Assembly: GCA_018001015.1 (NCBI GenBank)
Contig: JAGNIV010000030.1
Location: 1-34,951, forward strand
Length of the DNA: 34,951 nt
DNA from: Phenylobacterium sp.
GTDB lineage: Bacteria > Pseudomonadota > Alphaproteobacteria > Caulobacterales > Caulobacteraceae
Direction: 5' to 3'
Shown: positions 8,121 through 17,097 of the stretch, piece after piece
Layout: every line of letters begins with the position of its first letter
How positions within the stretch are numbered: position 1 is the first letter of the stretch
Program-made: the position numbers and the translations under genes
Notes under the pieces: generated by a model
Seen by the model: only the letters and a program-made list of their open reading frames with translations
Told to the model about the DNA's origin: nothing
Database searches by the model: none

Positions 8121-8822
8121 ATGAACGAGCACATCGTCAAATCCTACGAAGACGAGCTGAACACGCTCACCGCCGAGTGCGCCCGGATGGGCGGTCTCGC
8201 CGAGGCCCAGGTGGGCGACTCCATCGAGGCGGTGGTCAAACGCGACCAGGCCCTGGCCGAGGCTATCGTCGGCCGCGATGAGCGGCTGGACGTGCTGGAG
8301 GCCGACATCGAGCGCAAGGCCATCCGGCTGATCGCGCTGCGCCAACCCATGGCCAACGACCTGCGCAAGACCGTCGCGGCGATGAAGATCGCCATGAACC
8401 TGGAGCGCTGCGGGGACCTGGCCAAGAACATCGCCAAGCGGACCCTGGTGCTCACCGAGGCCGAGCCGCTGACCCCGCTCACCCGCTCCATCGAGCGGAT
8501 GGGCAAGCTGGTCCTGGGCCGCCTGAAGGACGTACTGGACGCCTACACCGCGTCCGATCTCGATAGGGCGCTGGCGGTCTGGTCGCGCGACGACGAGGTG
8601 GACGAGCACTACAACAGCCTGTTCCGCGAACTGCTGACCTACATGATGGCCGATCCCCGCACGATCACCGCCTGCGCCCACATGCTGTTCGTGGCCAAGA
8701 ACCTCGAACGGATCGGCGACCACGCCACCAACATCGCCGAGATCATCCACTACGAGATCACCGGCGCCGAGACCATCGGCTCGGCGCGGCCCAAGACCGA
8801 CGATCTGGCGCGGGAGGTTTGA
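8121..8822 (+). CDS. phoU: phosphate transport regulator PhoU
   Basis: A 233-residue all-helical protein made of two repeated three-helix bundles. Each carries the PhoU metal-binding motif, visible as 'MNLERCGDLAKNIAKR' (first repeat) and 'KNLERIGDHATNIAE' (second repeat). PhoU links Pst transport to PhoR and holds the kinase in its phosphatase mode when phosphate is plentiful. The length and both motifs match the family closely. It lies 13 bases after pstB and 2 bases before the phoB start, so the three genes are surely cotranscribed. Confidence 0.96.
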   Translation: MNEHIVKSYEDELNTLTAECARMGGLAEAQVGDSIEAVVKRDQALAEAIVGRDERLDVLEADIERKAIRLIALRQPMANDLRKTVAAMKIAMNLERCGDLAKNIAKRTLVLTEAEPLTPLTRSIERMGKLVLGRLKDVLDAYTASDLDRALAVWSRDDEVDEHYNSLFRELLTYMMADPRTITACAHMLFVAKNLERIGDHATNIAEIIHYEITGAETIGSARPKTDDLAREV

Positions 8823-8824
8823 GC

Positions 8825-9535
8825 ATGATCCCCCATATCCTGGTGGTGGAGGACGAGGACGCCCTGTCGACCCTCCTGCAGTACAACCTCGAAAAGGAAG
8901 GCTACGACGTCGCCGTGGCCATGGACGGCGAGGAGGCCCTGACCCAGGTCAGCGAGCGCCTGCCCGACCTGGTGGTCCTGGACTGGATGCTGCCCAAGGT
9001 CTCGGGCATCGAGGTCTGCCGCCGGCTGCGCCAGCGCACCGAGACCCGCAACATACCGATCATCATGCTGACCGCGCGCGGCGAGGAGAGCGACCGTATC
9101 CGCGGCCTGGACACCGGCGCCGACGACTACATCATCAAGCCCTTCGCCATGAGCGAACTGTCGGCCCGTATCCGCGCCGTCCTGCGCAGGATCCGTCCCG
9201 GTCTGGCGGAGGACCGCGTTCACATCGGCGACCTGGTCATCGACCGCGTCGCCCACCGGGTGAAGCGCGCCGGCTCGGAGATCCACCTCGGCCCGACGGA
9301 ATTCCGGCTGCTGGACTACCTGATGCAGCACCCGGGCCGGGTGTTCTCCCGCGAGCAACTGCTGGACGCCGTCTGGGGCTCTGACGTCTATGTCGAGGCG
9401 CGCACCGTTGACGTCCACATCGGCCGCCTGCGCAAGGCGCTGAACCGCGACGAGGCCCAAGCCGACCCGATCCGCACCGTGCGCTCGGCGGGGTATTCGC
9501 TGGATATGGACGCCGAACAATATCCGTCGGGATGA
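8825..9535 (+). CDS. phoB: phosphate regulon response regulator PhoB
   Basis: An OmpR/PhoB-class response regulator of 236 residues. The receiver domain has the acidic pair 'VEDED' near residue 10, phospho-acceptor Asp53 in 'VVLDWMLP' and Lys105 in 'YIIKPF', the same numbering as E. coli PhoB. The C-terminal winged helix (about 130-230) contains 'PTEFRLLDYLM' and 'RTVDVHIGRLRKAL'. The ATG at 8825 has GGAGG 7 bases upstream; the in-frame TTG at 8819 would be too close to it. The gene ends the operon and converges on fbp with only 5 bases between. Its product presumably binds the boxes at 2940 and 4385, making the locus autoregulatory. Confidence 0.96.
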   Translation: MIPHILVVEDEDALSTLLQYNLEKEGYDVAVAMDGEEALTQVSERLPDLVVLDWMLPKVSGIEVCRRLRQRTETRNIPIIMLTARGEESDRIRGLDTGADDYIIKPFAMSELSARIRAVLRRIRPGLAEDRVHIGDLVIDRVAHRVKRAGSEIHLGPTEFRLLDYLMQHPGRVFSREQLLDAVWGSDVYVEARTVDVHIGRLRKALNRDEAQADPIRTVRSAGYSLDMDAEQYPSG

Positions 9536-9540
9536 GCGGA

Positions 9541-10530
9541 TTATGCGGTGTGCAGCGCCACCAGGTGCTCGACCTCGGCCTTGGACCCCAGCATCACCGA
9601 GATCCGCTGGTGCAGGTCGGTGACCTCGGCGTCGAGGATATGGCCGAAGCCGTCAAAGGCCGCGCCGCCGGCCTGTTCCACCAGCATCGACATCGGATTG
9701 GCCTCGTACATCAGGCGTAGCTTGCCCGCCCGGTCCGGCTCGCGCTGGTCCCAGGGATAGAGGAAGACCCCGCCGCGCATCATGATCCGGTGGACGTCGG
9801 CCACCATCGAGGCGATCCAGCGCATGTTGAAGTTCTTGCCCCGGGGGCCCGTCTCACCTTGCAGGCAGGCCTCGATATAGCCGCGCACCGGGGTCGCCCA
9901 GTGGCGCAGGTTCGAGGCGTTGATGGCGTATTCCTTGGTCTCGGCCGGAATGCTCACCTGGGCGCCGGTCAGCAGCCAGTCGCCGGTGTCAGGATCAAGC
10001 GTGAAGGCGTCGACCCCGTCGCCGAGGGTCAGGACCAGGGTCGTCTGCGGGCCATAGACCACATACCCGGCGCAGACCTGGGCGCGGCCCTTCTGCAGGA
10101 AGTCGGAGAGCACGGCGGGGCGCGGGACGTCCGGCTTGGGCGCCGGCAGGATGGAAAAGATGGTGCCGATGGAGACGTTGACGTCGATATTGCTCGACCC
10201 GTCCAGGGGGTCGAACAGCAGCAGGTAGCCTCCCTCCGGACCAACCTCACGCACCGGATAGATGTCGTCCATCTCCTCGGAGGCCATGGCCACCAGGGCG
10301 GGTGACGCCGCGCAACGGGCCAGCAGCATGTCGTTGGAGATGACGTCGAGCTTCTTCTGAACCTCGCCCTGGACGTTCTCGCTCTCCAGCGCGCCCAGCA
10401 CCTCCCCCAGGGCGCCGCGGCGGACCAGGGCGCTGATCTCAAAGCAGGTCTCCACCACGGTCACGATCAGATCGGTGATGGCCGGTTCCGCCGGGGTGTT
10501 CGCCAGGTGGTCGCGCAGGTTGGTGGGCAT
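9541..10530 (-). CDS. fbp: class I fructose-1,6-bisphosphatase
   Basis: Hydrolyses fructose-1,6-bisphosphate to fructose-6-phosphate, the committed step of gluconeogenesis. The 329-residue length matches class I enzymes. Visible active-site motifs are 'EEMDD' (the metal-binding glutamates), '[16 protein letters not shown]' (metal/phosphate loop), the 'GTIFSI' strand, and the C-terminal substrate region '[21 protein letters not shown]'. The frame stays open far upstream, antisense to purD, but homology begins at the ATG at 10530, which has GGA 6 bases before it. It is convergent with phoB and divergent from purD; the 117 bases to purD should hold both promoters. Confidence 0.95.
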   Translation of the reverse strand: MPTNLRDHLANTPAEPAITDLIVTVVETCFEISALVRRGALGEVLGALESENVQGEVQKKLDVISNDMLLARCAASPALVAMASEEMDDIYPVREVGPEGGYLLLFDPLDGSSNIDVNVSIGTIFSILPAPKPDVPRPAVLSDFLQKGRAQVCAGYVVYGPQTTLVLTLGDGVDAFTLDPDTGDWLLTGAQVSIPAETKEYAINASNLRHWATPVRGYIEACLQGETGPRGKNFNMRWIASMVADVHRIMMRGGVFLYPWDQREPDRAGKLRLMYEANPMSMLVEQAGGAAFDGFGHILDAEVTDLHQRISVMLGSKAEVEHLVALHTA

Positions 10531-10647
10531 CGATCGTCCATCGGAAAGCGCCCTCCGGGGGCTCGCCGACCTAAGATCACAACCGGGTGCGGGGGGACAA
10601 GCCCTGGCGGCTTGACCAGCGTGGCTGGCCGGGCGAAAGCGCGGGTC

Positions 10648-11916
10648 ATGAACATCCTCCTCGTCGGTTCGGGCGGGCGCGAACATGCCCTGGCCTGGAA
10701 GATCGCGGCCTCGCCGCTGTGCTCGCGCCTGGTGATCGCGCCGGGCAATCCGGGCATGGCGGAGCTGGGGGAGCTTCGCGCCGTCAAGGCTGTCGATGTT
10801 CCGGGTCTGGTGGCCCTGGCCCAGGAGATCGCCGCCGATCTGGTGGTGATCGGGCCCGAAACCACCGTCGAGGCGGGCCTGGCCGACGCGCTGGCGGCCA
10901 TCGCCGTCCCCTGTTTCGGCCCCGTGGCCCAGGCGGGCCAGCTGGAAAGCTCCAAGGCCTTCACCAAGGCCTTCACCGACCGCCACGACCTGCCGACCTC
11001 GGCCTATGCCGTCTACGAGGACGCCGCCGCCGCCAAGGCCGGACTGAGCGCCTTCCAGCCCCCATACGTGATCAAGGCCGACGGCCTGGCCGCCGGCAAG
11101 GGCGTGGTCATCGCCCAGGACCTGGCCACGGCCGAGGCGGCCATCGACGACACCATCGGCGGCCGGTTCGGCGCGGCCGGCGCCCGGGTGGTGATCGAGG
11201 AATTCCTGGAGGGCGAGATCGGCTCGCTGTTCGCGCTCTGCGACGGCAAGACCGCGATGGTGTTCGGTGGGGCCCAGGATCACAAACGGGCCTATGATGG
11301 TGAGCAGGGTCCCAATACCGGCGGCATGGGCACCTATTCGCCCGCGCCGATCTTCACGCCGGACCTGATTGACGAGACCCGCGAGCGCCTGGCCGAACGG
11401 GCCTTCGACGGCATCGCCGCCGAGGGGGCGCCTTATCAGGGCGTGCTGTTCGTCGAGCTGATGGCCACGAAGGACGGCCCCAAGCTGGTGGAGTTCAACG
11501 TCCGCTTCGGCGACCCCGAATGCCAGGTGCTGATGCTGCGCCTGGAGAGTGACCTCGTCCCCTATCTGCTGGCCTGCGCCACGGGCACGCTCGCGGAACT
11601 GCCGCCGCCGGTGTGGCGCGACGAGGCCGCCATCTGCGTGGTCATCGCCGCCGAGGGCTATCCCGACGCCCCCAAGATAGGGGCGGTGATCACCGGCGCC
11701 GAGCAGGACTTCGGCGACGATGTCGTGGTCTTCCACGCGGGCACGGCCCGTGACGCCGACGGAACCCTGCGGGCCAGCGGCGGCCGGGTGCTGAACGTCT
11801 GTGCGCGGGCCGCCACCCTGCGCGAGGCCCGCGACAAGGCTTACGGCGCCGTAGCGAAGATCGACCTGCCGGGCGGCTTCCACCGCTCCGACATCGGCTG
11901 GCGGGTCCTGGGCTGA
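10648..11916 (+). CDS. purD: phosphoribosylamine-glycine ligase PurD
   Basis: Catalyses ATP-dependent joining of glycine to phosphoribosylamine, the second step of purine synthesis. The 422-residue ATP-grasp enzyme starts with the family's N-terminal signature '[20 protein letters not shown]'. It continues with '[14 protein letters not shown]' (ATP-grasp), '[20 protein letters not shown]' and '[14 protein letters not shown]' (metal-binding end of the grasp), all conserved. The ATG at 10648 fits the family start; the upstream extension to 10507 is antisense to the fbp start and not conserved. It is a single gene, with no other purine genes in the window. Confidence 0.96.
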   Translation: MNILLVGSGGREHALAWKIAASPLCSRLVIAPGNPGMAELGELRAVKAVDVPGLVALAQEIAADLVVIGPETTVEAGLADALAAIAVPCFGPVAQAGQLESSKAFTKAFTDRHDLPTSAYAVYEDAAAAKAGLSAFQPPYVIKADGLAAGKGVVIAQDLATAEAAIDDTIGGRFGAAGARVVIEEFLEGEIGSLFALCDGKTAMVFGGAQDHKRAYDGEQGPNTGGMGTYSPAPIFTPDLIDETRERLAERAFDGIAAEGAPYQGVLFVELMATKDGPKLVEFNVRFGDPECQVLMLRLESDLVPYLLACATGTLAELPPPVWRDEAAICVVIAAEGYPDAPKIGAVITGAEQDFGDDVVVFHAGTARDADGTLRASGGRVLNVCARAATLREARDKAYGAVAKIDLPGGFHRSDIGWRVLG

Positions 11917-11926
11917 CGGACTTGAA

Positions 11927-12013
11927 CCCTTCCCCCTCGATGGGGGAGGGCTATAGACCAAATTTTCGAAGTTCCGGTACGAAGATCGCCTCTTGCCTTG
12001 CCGTGAGGGCAGG
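11927..12013. repeat. pair of similar intergenic hairpins
   Basis: In the gap after purD there are two hairpins of the same design, each with one bulged T: CCCT(T)CCCCC-tcgat-GGGGGAGGG (11927-11950) and CCT(T)GCC-gtgag-GGCAGG (11996-12013). They resemble the C/G-rich palindromes scattered between genes in many alphaproteobacteria. The first could also terminate purD transcription, though it lacks a U tract. Confidence 0.45.
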
Positions 12014-12064
12014 GGGGTCGGTATGGTGTTTTCAAACACGCGTAAGAGAACAAGGGGAACGCCC

Positions 12065-13138
12065 ATGGCCGAAGTCACCGAGCAGGCGCGCGAGCAGCTC
12101 AACACCGGCACCAAAGAGGTCGTGGAGAGCCACAAGTTCGACGAAGCCGCCCTGGCCGCCTGGATGGAGGCCAATGTCGCGGGCTACGCCGGTCCCCTGG
12201 AGGTGCGCCAGTTCAAGGGTGGGCAATCCAACCCCACCTACCAGCTGGTGACCCCGAACAAGAAATACGTCCTGCGCCGCAAGCCGCCGGGCAAGCTGCT
12301 GCCCTCGGCCCACGCGGTGGACCGCGAGTACAAGGTGATCACCGCCCTGCACACCACCGGCTTCCCGGTGGCCAAGTCCTGGGGGCTCTGCACCGACGAC
12401 AGCGTCATCGGCACCATGTTCTATGTGATGGACATGGTGGAGGGCCGCATCCTCTGGGATCAGAGCCTGCCGCAGTATGAGCCGGCCGAGCGCCACGCCA
12501 TCTACATGGCCAAGCTCAAGACCCTGGCGGACCTGCACAATACCGACCACGAGGCCATCGGCCTCGGCGACTACGGCCGGCCCGGCAACTATATGGGCCG
12601 TCAGGTCGACCGCTGGACCAAGCAGTACAAGGCCAGCGAGACCGTGCACATCGAGGAGATGGAGCGGCTGATCAAGTGGCTGCCCGAGAGCCTGCCCGAG
12701 CAGGAGCGCACCTCCGTCGTGCACGGCGACTACCGCCTCGACAACATGGTGCTGCACGCCACCGAGCCGCGCGTGGTGGCGGTGCTGGACTGGGAGCTTT
12801 CCACCCTGGGCGAGCCCCTGGCCGACTTCACCTACCTGCTGATGAACTGGGTCAATGGCGGCATCTCGGCTATCCCGGACCTCAAGGCCCACGGCATCCC
12901 GACCCTGGACGAGTACGTCGCCGAATACTGCCGGCTGACCAACCGCGAGGCCCTGCACGACCTCAACTGGTTCTTCTCCTACAACATGTTCCGGCTGGCC
13001 GGGATCTGTCAGGGGATTGTCGGTCGGGCCCGCGACGGCACCGCCAACAGCCCGCAGGCCGCCGCCATGGCCCTGCGCGTGCCGCAACTGGCCAAGGCCA
13101 GCTGGGCCTATGCCCAGAAGGCCGGCGCTAAGGTCTAA
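12065..13138 (+). CDS. ACAD10/11-like phosphotransferase (APH-fold kinase)
   Basis: A 357-residue aminoglycoside-phosphotransferase-fold kinase of the group related to the kinase domain of eukaryotic ACAD10/ACAD11. Visible motifs are the nucleotide-binding stretch '[13 protein letters not shown]' with '[20 protein letters not shown]', the catalytic loop '[14 protein letters not shown]' (Brenner motif HxDxxxxN), and '[17 protein letters not shown]', whose first Asp binds metal. Relatives act on hydroxyacyl-CoA intermediates in fatty acid catabolism, so that is the more likely role; drug resistance is unlikely. The ATG has AGGGGA about 6 bases upstream. The 3' end overlaps the convergent lpxK end by 11 bases. 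No acyl-CoA dehydrogenase neighbour is present, so the pathway is not shown by context. Confidence 0.85.
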   Translation: MAEVTEQAREQLNTGTKEVVESHKFDEAALAAWMEANVAGYAGPLEVRQFKGGQSNPTYQLVTPNKKYVLRRKPPGKLLPSAHAVDREYKVITALHTTGFPVAKSWGLCTDDSVIGTMFYVMDMVEGRILWDQSLPQYEPAERHAIYMAKLKTLADLHNTDHEAIGLGDYGRPGNYMGRQVDRWTKQYKASETVHIEEMERLIKWLPESLPEQERTSVVHGDYRLDNMVLHATEPRVVAVLDWELSTLGEPLADFTYLLMNWVNGGISAIPDLKAHGIPTLDEYVAEYCRLTNREALHDLNWFFSYNMFRLAGICQGIVGRARDGTANSPQAAAMALRVPQLAKASWAYAQKAGAKV

Positions 13139-14138
13139 GCGCCCGATCCAGTAGAGCTTCGAGGGCGGCCTCGTCCTCGAAGACAGCCTGCACGGGCCAG
13201 ACGGTCACATGTCGGCGCCAGTCGGTCGGCAGGCGCATCCAGTCCTTCTCGGTGGTCACCAGGCCCGCGCCGAACAGCTCGGCTCGGTCGGCCAGACCCC
13301 GCAGCGTCCGCTCGTCATAGGCCATGTGGTCGGGGAAGGGCGCGAAGTCCTTGAGATCACAGCCGGAAGCCACCAGCGCCCGCTCCACCTTCCAAGGCTT
13401 GCCGATGCCCGCGAACCCCACCTGAGGCCCGGCGGGCGGGGCTGCATTGGGCATCAGCCGCGCCACCAGCACCGGCGTGCCCTTGAACATGTCGACCAGG
13501 TCGGGGTCTGGTCCATCCACGTCGGCCGACATCATCAGGATCACCGCATCGGCCCGGGCCAGCCCCACCTTCAGCGGCTCGCGCAGCGGTCCCGCCGGGA
13601 ACACCGACCCATCCCCCAGCGGCCACTCCCCGTTCCGCGTCTCCCCGTCCACCACCACCAGGGACAGGGTTTTCTTCACCGAGGGGTTCTGGTGGCCGTC
13701 GTCCATGACGATCGCCTGGGCCCCGCTCCAGGCCGCCTTCAGCGCCCCCTTCGCCCGGTCCCGCGACACCCAGATCGGCCCGTCGGCGCCCAGCATCAGC
13801 GGCTCGTCCCCGACCTCGGCGGCGGTGTGGATGGCCGGGTCCACCAGCACTGGGCCCTCCAGTCTGCCGCCATAGCCCCGCGAAAGCCCGTGCGCCTCGA
13901 CCTGCCGGGCCCGCAGCCGCTTCAGCAGTTCGCGCACCACCGGCGTCTTGCCCGTGCCCCCGGCCGTCAAGTTGCCGACGCAGATCACCGGCACGCCGGG
14001 ATCGACCGGCACGGTCCGCGCGATCCGCCGCGCCGTCACCGCCGCCCAGATCCAGGAGACCGGCGTCAGCAGGGCGCGGCTCACCGGGGCCGGCGCGCCG
14101 TCGCGGACATACCACCAGCGGGGCGTCGACAGCTTCAT
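13128..14138 (-). CDS. lpxK: tetraacyldisaccharide 4'-kinase LpxK
   Basis: Phosphorylates the 4' position of the lipid A disaccharide at the inner membrane, making lipid IVA. The 336-residue protein has an N-terminal membrane-associating helix and the Walker A motif 'VGNLTAGGTGKTP' at about residues 53-65. It also has 'GLSRGYGG', the conserved 'GDEPLML' and 'DDGHQNPS' (the catalytic Asp-Asp-Gly-x-Gln segment, normally DDGFQ). The ATG overlaps the waaA stop by 4 bases (ATGA), so it is translationally coupled as the last gene of the lipid A operon. Confidence 0.95.
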   Translation of the reverse strand: MKLSTPRWWYVRDGAPAPVSRALLTPVSWIWAAVTARRIARTVPVDPGVPVICVGNLTAGGTGKTPVVRELLKRLRARQVEAHGLSRGYGGRLEGPVLVDPAIHTAAEVGDEPLMLGADGPIWVSRDRAKGALKAAWSGAQAIVMDDGHQNPSVKKTLSLVVVDGETRNGEWPLGDGSVFPAGPLREPLKVGLARADAVILMMSADVDGPDPDLVDMFKGTPVLVARLMPNAAPPAGPQVGFAGIGKPWKVERALVASGCDLKDFAPFPDHMAYDERTLRGLADRAELFGAGLVTTEKDWMRLPTDWRRHVTVWPVQAVFEDEAALEALLDRALRP

Positions 14139-15397
14139 GCGGGCAGCAGGGGTTCGAGCAGGGCCATCGCCTGATCCAGCGCTCCACCTTGCCGCTGGGC
14201 ATAGGCGAGGGCCGCCTCCCCCATGCGACGGCCGATGTGCGGATAGTCGTTCAGGCCCTTCAGGTGCCGGGCGATGGCGGCGCTGTCAGCCGCCTCGATG
14301 GCGGCGGCCTCGGCGAACAGATCAGCGTAGAGAGCCGTGGCGTTGAAGGTGTGGGGCCCGGTCAGGATCGCACGCTCCAGGCGCGCCGGCTCCAACGGAT
14401 TGTGGCCGCCGATCCCCGGCAGGAAGCCGCCGCCCATCACCACCACGTCGGCCAGGCTGTAGAGCAGGCCCATCTCCCCCAGGGTGTCGGCGACATAGGC
14501 GGTGGTCTGCGAGGTCGGGGCTTGGTTCGCGGCGCGTCGGGCGACCTTGAACCCGCCAAGCATGGCCGCGACGGCCTCGCCGCGCGCCGGGTGGCGGGGC
14601 GCGATCACCAGCAGGGTGTCGGTGAGTCCAGCCTGGCGGAAGCCCTCGATGGCGATCTCGTCCTCCCCCGGGTGGGTGTTGGCGGCCAGCACGACGCGGC
14701 GCCCACCGACCGCGGTTCTCAACCGCGCCAGCTCCGCAGCATCGAAGGGCAGGGCCTCGCCGACCGTCTTCAGGTTCAGCAGCGGGCCGGCGCGGGCGCC
14801 GAGGCCCTTCAGCCGCGTCTGGGTTGCCGAATCCTGCGGCAGGATCAGGTCGAAGGCGTCCAGCACGAGCTTGGCGGCGGCCGGCGCGCGGGCCCAGCCC
14901 CGGGCGCTGCCTTCTGTCATTCGCGCCGAAAGCAGAGCCAGCTTCACCCCGCGCTCATGGGCGCCGAGGATCAGGTTGGGCCAGAGTTCGCTCTCCACCA
15001 GGACGCCGAGGTCAGGCTCCCAGCGATCGAGGAAGCGGGTCACGGCGCCGGGCGCATCGAGGGGCGCGTACTGGTGGATGACGCCCGCGGGTAAGCGTTG
15101 CGCCAACAGCTCGGCGGAGGTGCGGGTGCCAGAGGTGACCAACAGGGCGAGGTCGGGCCGGCTGGCTCTCAGGGCGCTCACCAGGGGCAGCAAGGACACG
15201 CTCTCGCCGACGCTGACGCCATGCAGCCAGACGAGTGAGCCCTCCGGCCGGTCGGCGGTGGAACGGCCCAGGCGCTCGTCCAGCCGTGCGGGATCCTCCT
15301 TGCCGGCCTTGACACGGCGCTCCAGCAGGGGCCGGGCGAGCGGCTCCAGGAGGCCGAGGGCAGAGGCGTAGAGCTTAAGGGAGAGCGGGCGTCTCAC
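14135..15397 (-). CDS. waaA: Kdo transferase WaaA (KdtA)
   Basis: A GT30-family glycosyltransferase that adds 3-deoxy-D-manno-octulosonate to lipid IVA on the cytoplasmic face of the inner membrane. Length is 420 residues, with an N-terminal membrane anchor region. Motifs include 'SLVWLHGVSVGESVSLLPLV' (with catalytic Glu), 'VTSGTRTSAELL', 'YAPLDAPGAVTRFLDRWEPD', 'ESELWPNLI', and the donor-site stretch 'GGGFLPGIGGHNPLEPARL'. The GTG start at 15397 overlaps the stop of the CDF gene by 4 bases (GTGA); its own end overlaps lpxK by 4. One or two Kdo residues cannot be decided from sequence. Confidence 0.95.
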   Translation of the reverse strand: MRRPLSLKLYASALGLLEPLARPLLERRVKAGKEDPARLDERLGRSTADRPEGSLVWLHGVSVGESVSLLPLVSALRASRPDLALLVTSGTRTSAELLAQRLPAGVIHQYAPLDAPGAVTRFLDRWEPDLGVLVESELWPNLILGAHERGVKLALLSARMTEGSARGWARAPAAAKLVLDAFDLILPQDSATQTRLKGLGARAGPLLNLKTVGEALPFDAAELARLRTAVGGRRVVLAANTHPGEDEIAIEGFRQAGLTDTLLVIAPRHPARGEAVAAMLGGFKVARRAANQAPTSQTTAYVADTLGEMGLLYSLADVVVMGGGFLPGIGGHNPLEPARLERAILTGPHTFNATALYADLFAEAAAIEAADSAAIARHLKGLNDYPHIGRRMGEAALAYAQRQGGALDQAMALLEPLLPA

Positions 15398-16365
15398 ACG
15401 GCTTCCGCAGGCGAGAGCGGGCAGATTTCGGCCCCGCCGGTCTCCACCTGCAGGGTGCAGTGGCCGATATTGAACGTCCTGGCCAGGCCTTCGCAGGCCG
15501 CATGCAGGAAGGCGTCGCAGTCGGGGTTGTCAGGCCGGGTCACGTGGGCGGTCATGGCGGTCTCGGTGGTGCTCATCGCCCAGACGTGCAGGTCGTGAAC
15601 GTCTGTGACGCCGGGCAACGCGTTGAGCCAGTCCCGCACCTCGGCCACATCGATGCCCTTTGGCGCGGCGTCGAGGGCCAGATTCACCGAGTCCTTCAGC
15701 AGGCCCCAGGTCCCCAGCACGATGACCCCGGCGATGACCAGGCTGAGCGCCGGGTCGATCCAGCCGAGGTCAGTCAGAGCCATCAGCCCCGCGCCGACCA
15801 CCACGGCCAGGCTGACGGCGGCGTCGCTGGCCATGTGCAGGAAGGCGCCGCGCACGTTGAGATCGTCATGGCCGCGCATGAACATCAGGGCGGTTGCGGT
15901 GTTGATCACCACGCCGACGGCGGCGACGATCATAACCGGCAGGGTGGCGACATCGGCGGGTTCGGCGAAGCGGCGCGCCGCCTCCGAAACGATCACGCCG
16001 ACCGCCACCAGCAGCAGGACGGCGTTGGCCAGCGAGGCCAGGATGGTGGCCTTGCGCAGGCCGTAGGTGCGGTTGGCGCGGGGCGCCCGGCGGGCCAGGA
16101 TCGTCGCCCCCCAGGCCAGCAGCAGGCTCAGCACGTCGGACAGGTTGTGGCCGGCGTCGGCCAGCAGGGCGAGGGACCCCGACCACAGGCCCGCGGCCAC
16201 CTCGGCGAGTACGAACCCGAAGTTCAGCGCCACCCCGATGGCGAAGGCGCGGCCGAAATCCTTGGGGGCATGGCTGTGCCCGCGACCGCCATGGGCATGG
16301 CTGCGCCCGCCGTGATCGTGGTGATCATGGTCGTGGTGAGCGTGATCGTGATGATCGTGGGCCAT
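15394..16365 (-). CDS. cation diffusion facilitator, zinc-type (ZitB/CzcD-like)
   Basis: An inner-membrane metal/proton antiporter exporting divalent cations. The N-terminus is extremely histidine-rich (runs of HD/HH in the first 35 residues), followed by six helices. The transport site shows HxxxD in helix 2 ('GHNLSD') and HxxxD in helix 5 ('HMASD'), the pattern of Zn/Cd-transporting members. The C-terminal ferredoxin-like cytoplasmic domain includes 'DVHDLHVWAMSTTETAMTAH'. Start choice is uncertain: the ATG at 16365 is used, with a GTG at 16380 adding 5 residues; neither has a good ribosome binding site. It is inserted between the DUF374 and waaA genes of the lipid A operon with tight coupling to waaA, which is unusual company for a zinc exporter. 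Confidence 0.92.
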   Translation of the reverse strand: MAHDHHDHAHHDHDHHDHGGRSHAHGGRGHSHAPKDFGRAFAIGVALNFGFVLAEVAAGLWSGSLALLADAGHNLSDVLSLLLAWGATILARRAPRANRTYGLRKATILASLANAVLLLVAVGVIVSEAARRFAEPADVATLPVMIVAAVGVVINTATALMFMRGHDDLNVRGAFLHMASDAAVSLAVVVGAGLMALTDLGWIDPALSLVIAGVIVLGTWGLLKDSVNLALDAAPKGIDVAEVRDWLNALPGVTDVHDLHVWAMSTTETAMTAHVTRPDNPDCDAFLHAACEGLARTFNIGHCTLQVETGGAEICPLSPAEAV

Positions 16366-16395
16366 GCCCCTATGTCTCACCGCGCGCGCGCCGGA

Positions 16396-17097
16396 TCAAT
16401 CGCCGGACACCCGCGCCTCGGCCTGGCGGGTGGCGGCCGACAGCCTGCCCGCCCAGTCGGCGGTCAGGGCCTCGATGGCCGCGTCATCGGCGTCGGCGGG
16501 CACGTAGTAGGGGCCTTCCCAGATGGCCGAGCCCCGGCCGAAGGGGGCGGCGACCATGGCGGTGTCCCAGCTTCCCAGCCGCTTGGCCGGGGAGGCGGCC
16601 AGGCCCACCAGCAGGACTGGCGCGCCGGTTCGCCGGGCGATCTGCAGGGCGCCGGGCGCCATCACCTCGTTGGGCCCGCGGGGGCCATCGGGGGTGACGA
16701 TCAGCACCCCGCCCCCCTTCACAAAGGCCATGGCCTCTCGGAAGGCGGCCACCAGGGCGCGGGCCTTGGCCGAGTCGCCTTTCTTGGCGGAGGAGGCGCG
16801 GATCGACGGGAAGCCATTGTGGGCCATGGCCTGGGCGAAGAACTCACCGTCCGCGGAGGGCGACACCAGGCAGTGCGCCAGCTTGGTCTGTTTCAGCACC
16901 GGGGCGATGGTCAGCGCCACCGGGATGCGGCCATGCCAGAGCAGGGCGACGACGCCCGCCTCGCCCCGCAGGACCGGAGCGACCTTCTCCAGCCCCTCAT
17001 GCCGCCAGCGGACACTGTGGCGGATCAGGCTCATATAGGCGGCCAGGATCCATCCCAGAATGGCCTGCACGGCCGGACGGCGGATGAACTTCTTCAC
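16396..17097 (-). CDS. DUF374 lysophospholipid acyltransferase-like protein
   Basis: A 233-residue protein of the DUF374 branch of the PlsC/LPLAT superfamily. An N-terminal hydrophobic helix is followed by 'VVALLWHGRIPV', where the His is the presumed catalytic residue, and by 'VLIVTPDGPRGP', equivalent to the substrate-binding block. Members sit next to lipid A genes in many alphaproteobacteria and are thought to be involved in lipid A or outer-membrane lipid modification, but the exact reaction is not established by this sequence. The GTG start overlaps the msbA-like stop by 4 bases (GTGA) with the same strand and operon; the CDF gene follows after about 30 bases. Confidence 0.85.
   Translation of the reverse strand: MKKFIRRPAVQAILGWILAAYMSLIRHSVRWRHEGLEKVAPVLRGEAGVVALLWHGRIPVALTIAPVLKQTKLAHCLVSPSADGEFFAQAMAHNGFPSIRASSAKKGDSAKARALVAAFREAMAFVKGGGVLIVTPDGPRGPNEVMAPGALQIARRTGAPVLLVGLAASPAKRLGSWDTAMVAAPFGRGSAIWEGPYYVPADADDAAIEALTADWAGRLSAATRQAEARVSGD

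Noticed and set aside
10531-12174. Upstream extension of the fbp frame to 877 codons
   Set aside because: The extension is antisense to purD; FBPase homology begins at the ATG at 10530 and gives the normal family length.
12065-13138. Aminoglycoside resistance gene
   Set aside because: The APH fold is present, but the motifs match the ACAD10/11-like group, which is linked to acyl-CoA metabolism rather than drug modification, and nothing mobile surrounds it.
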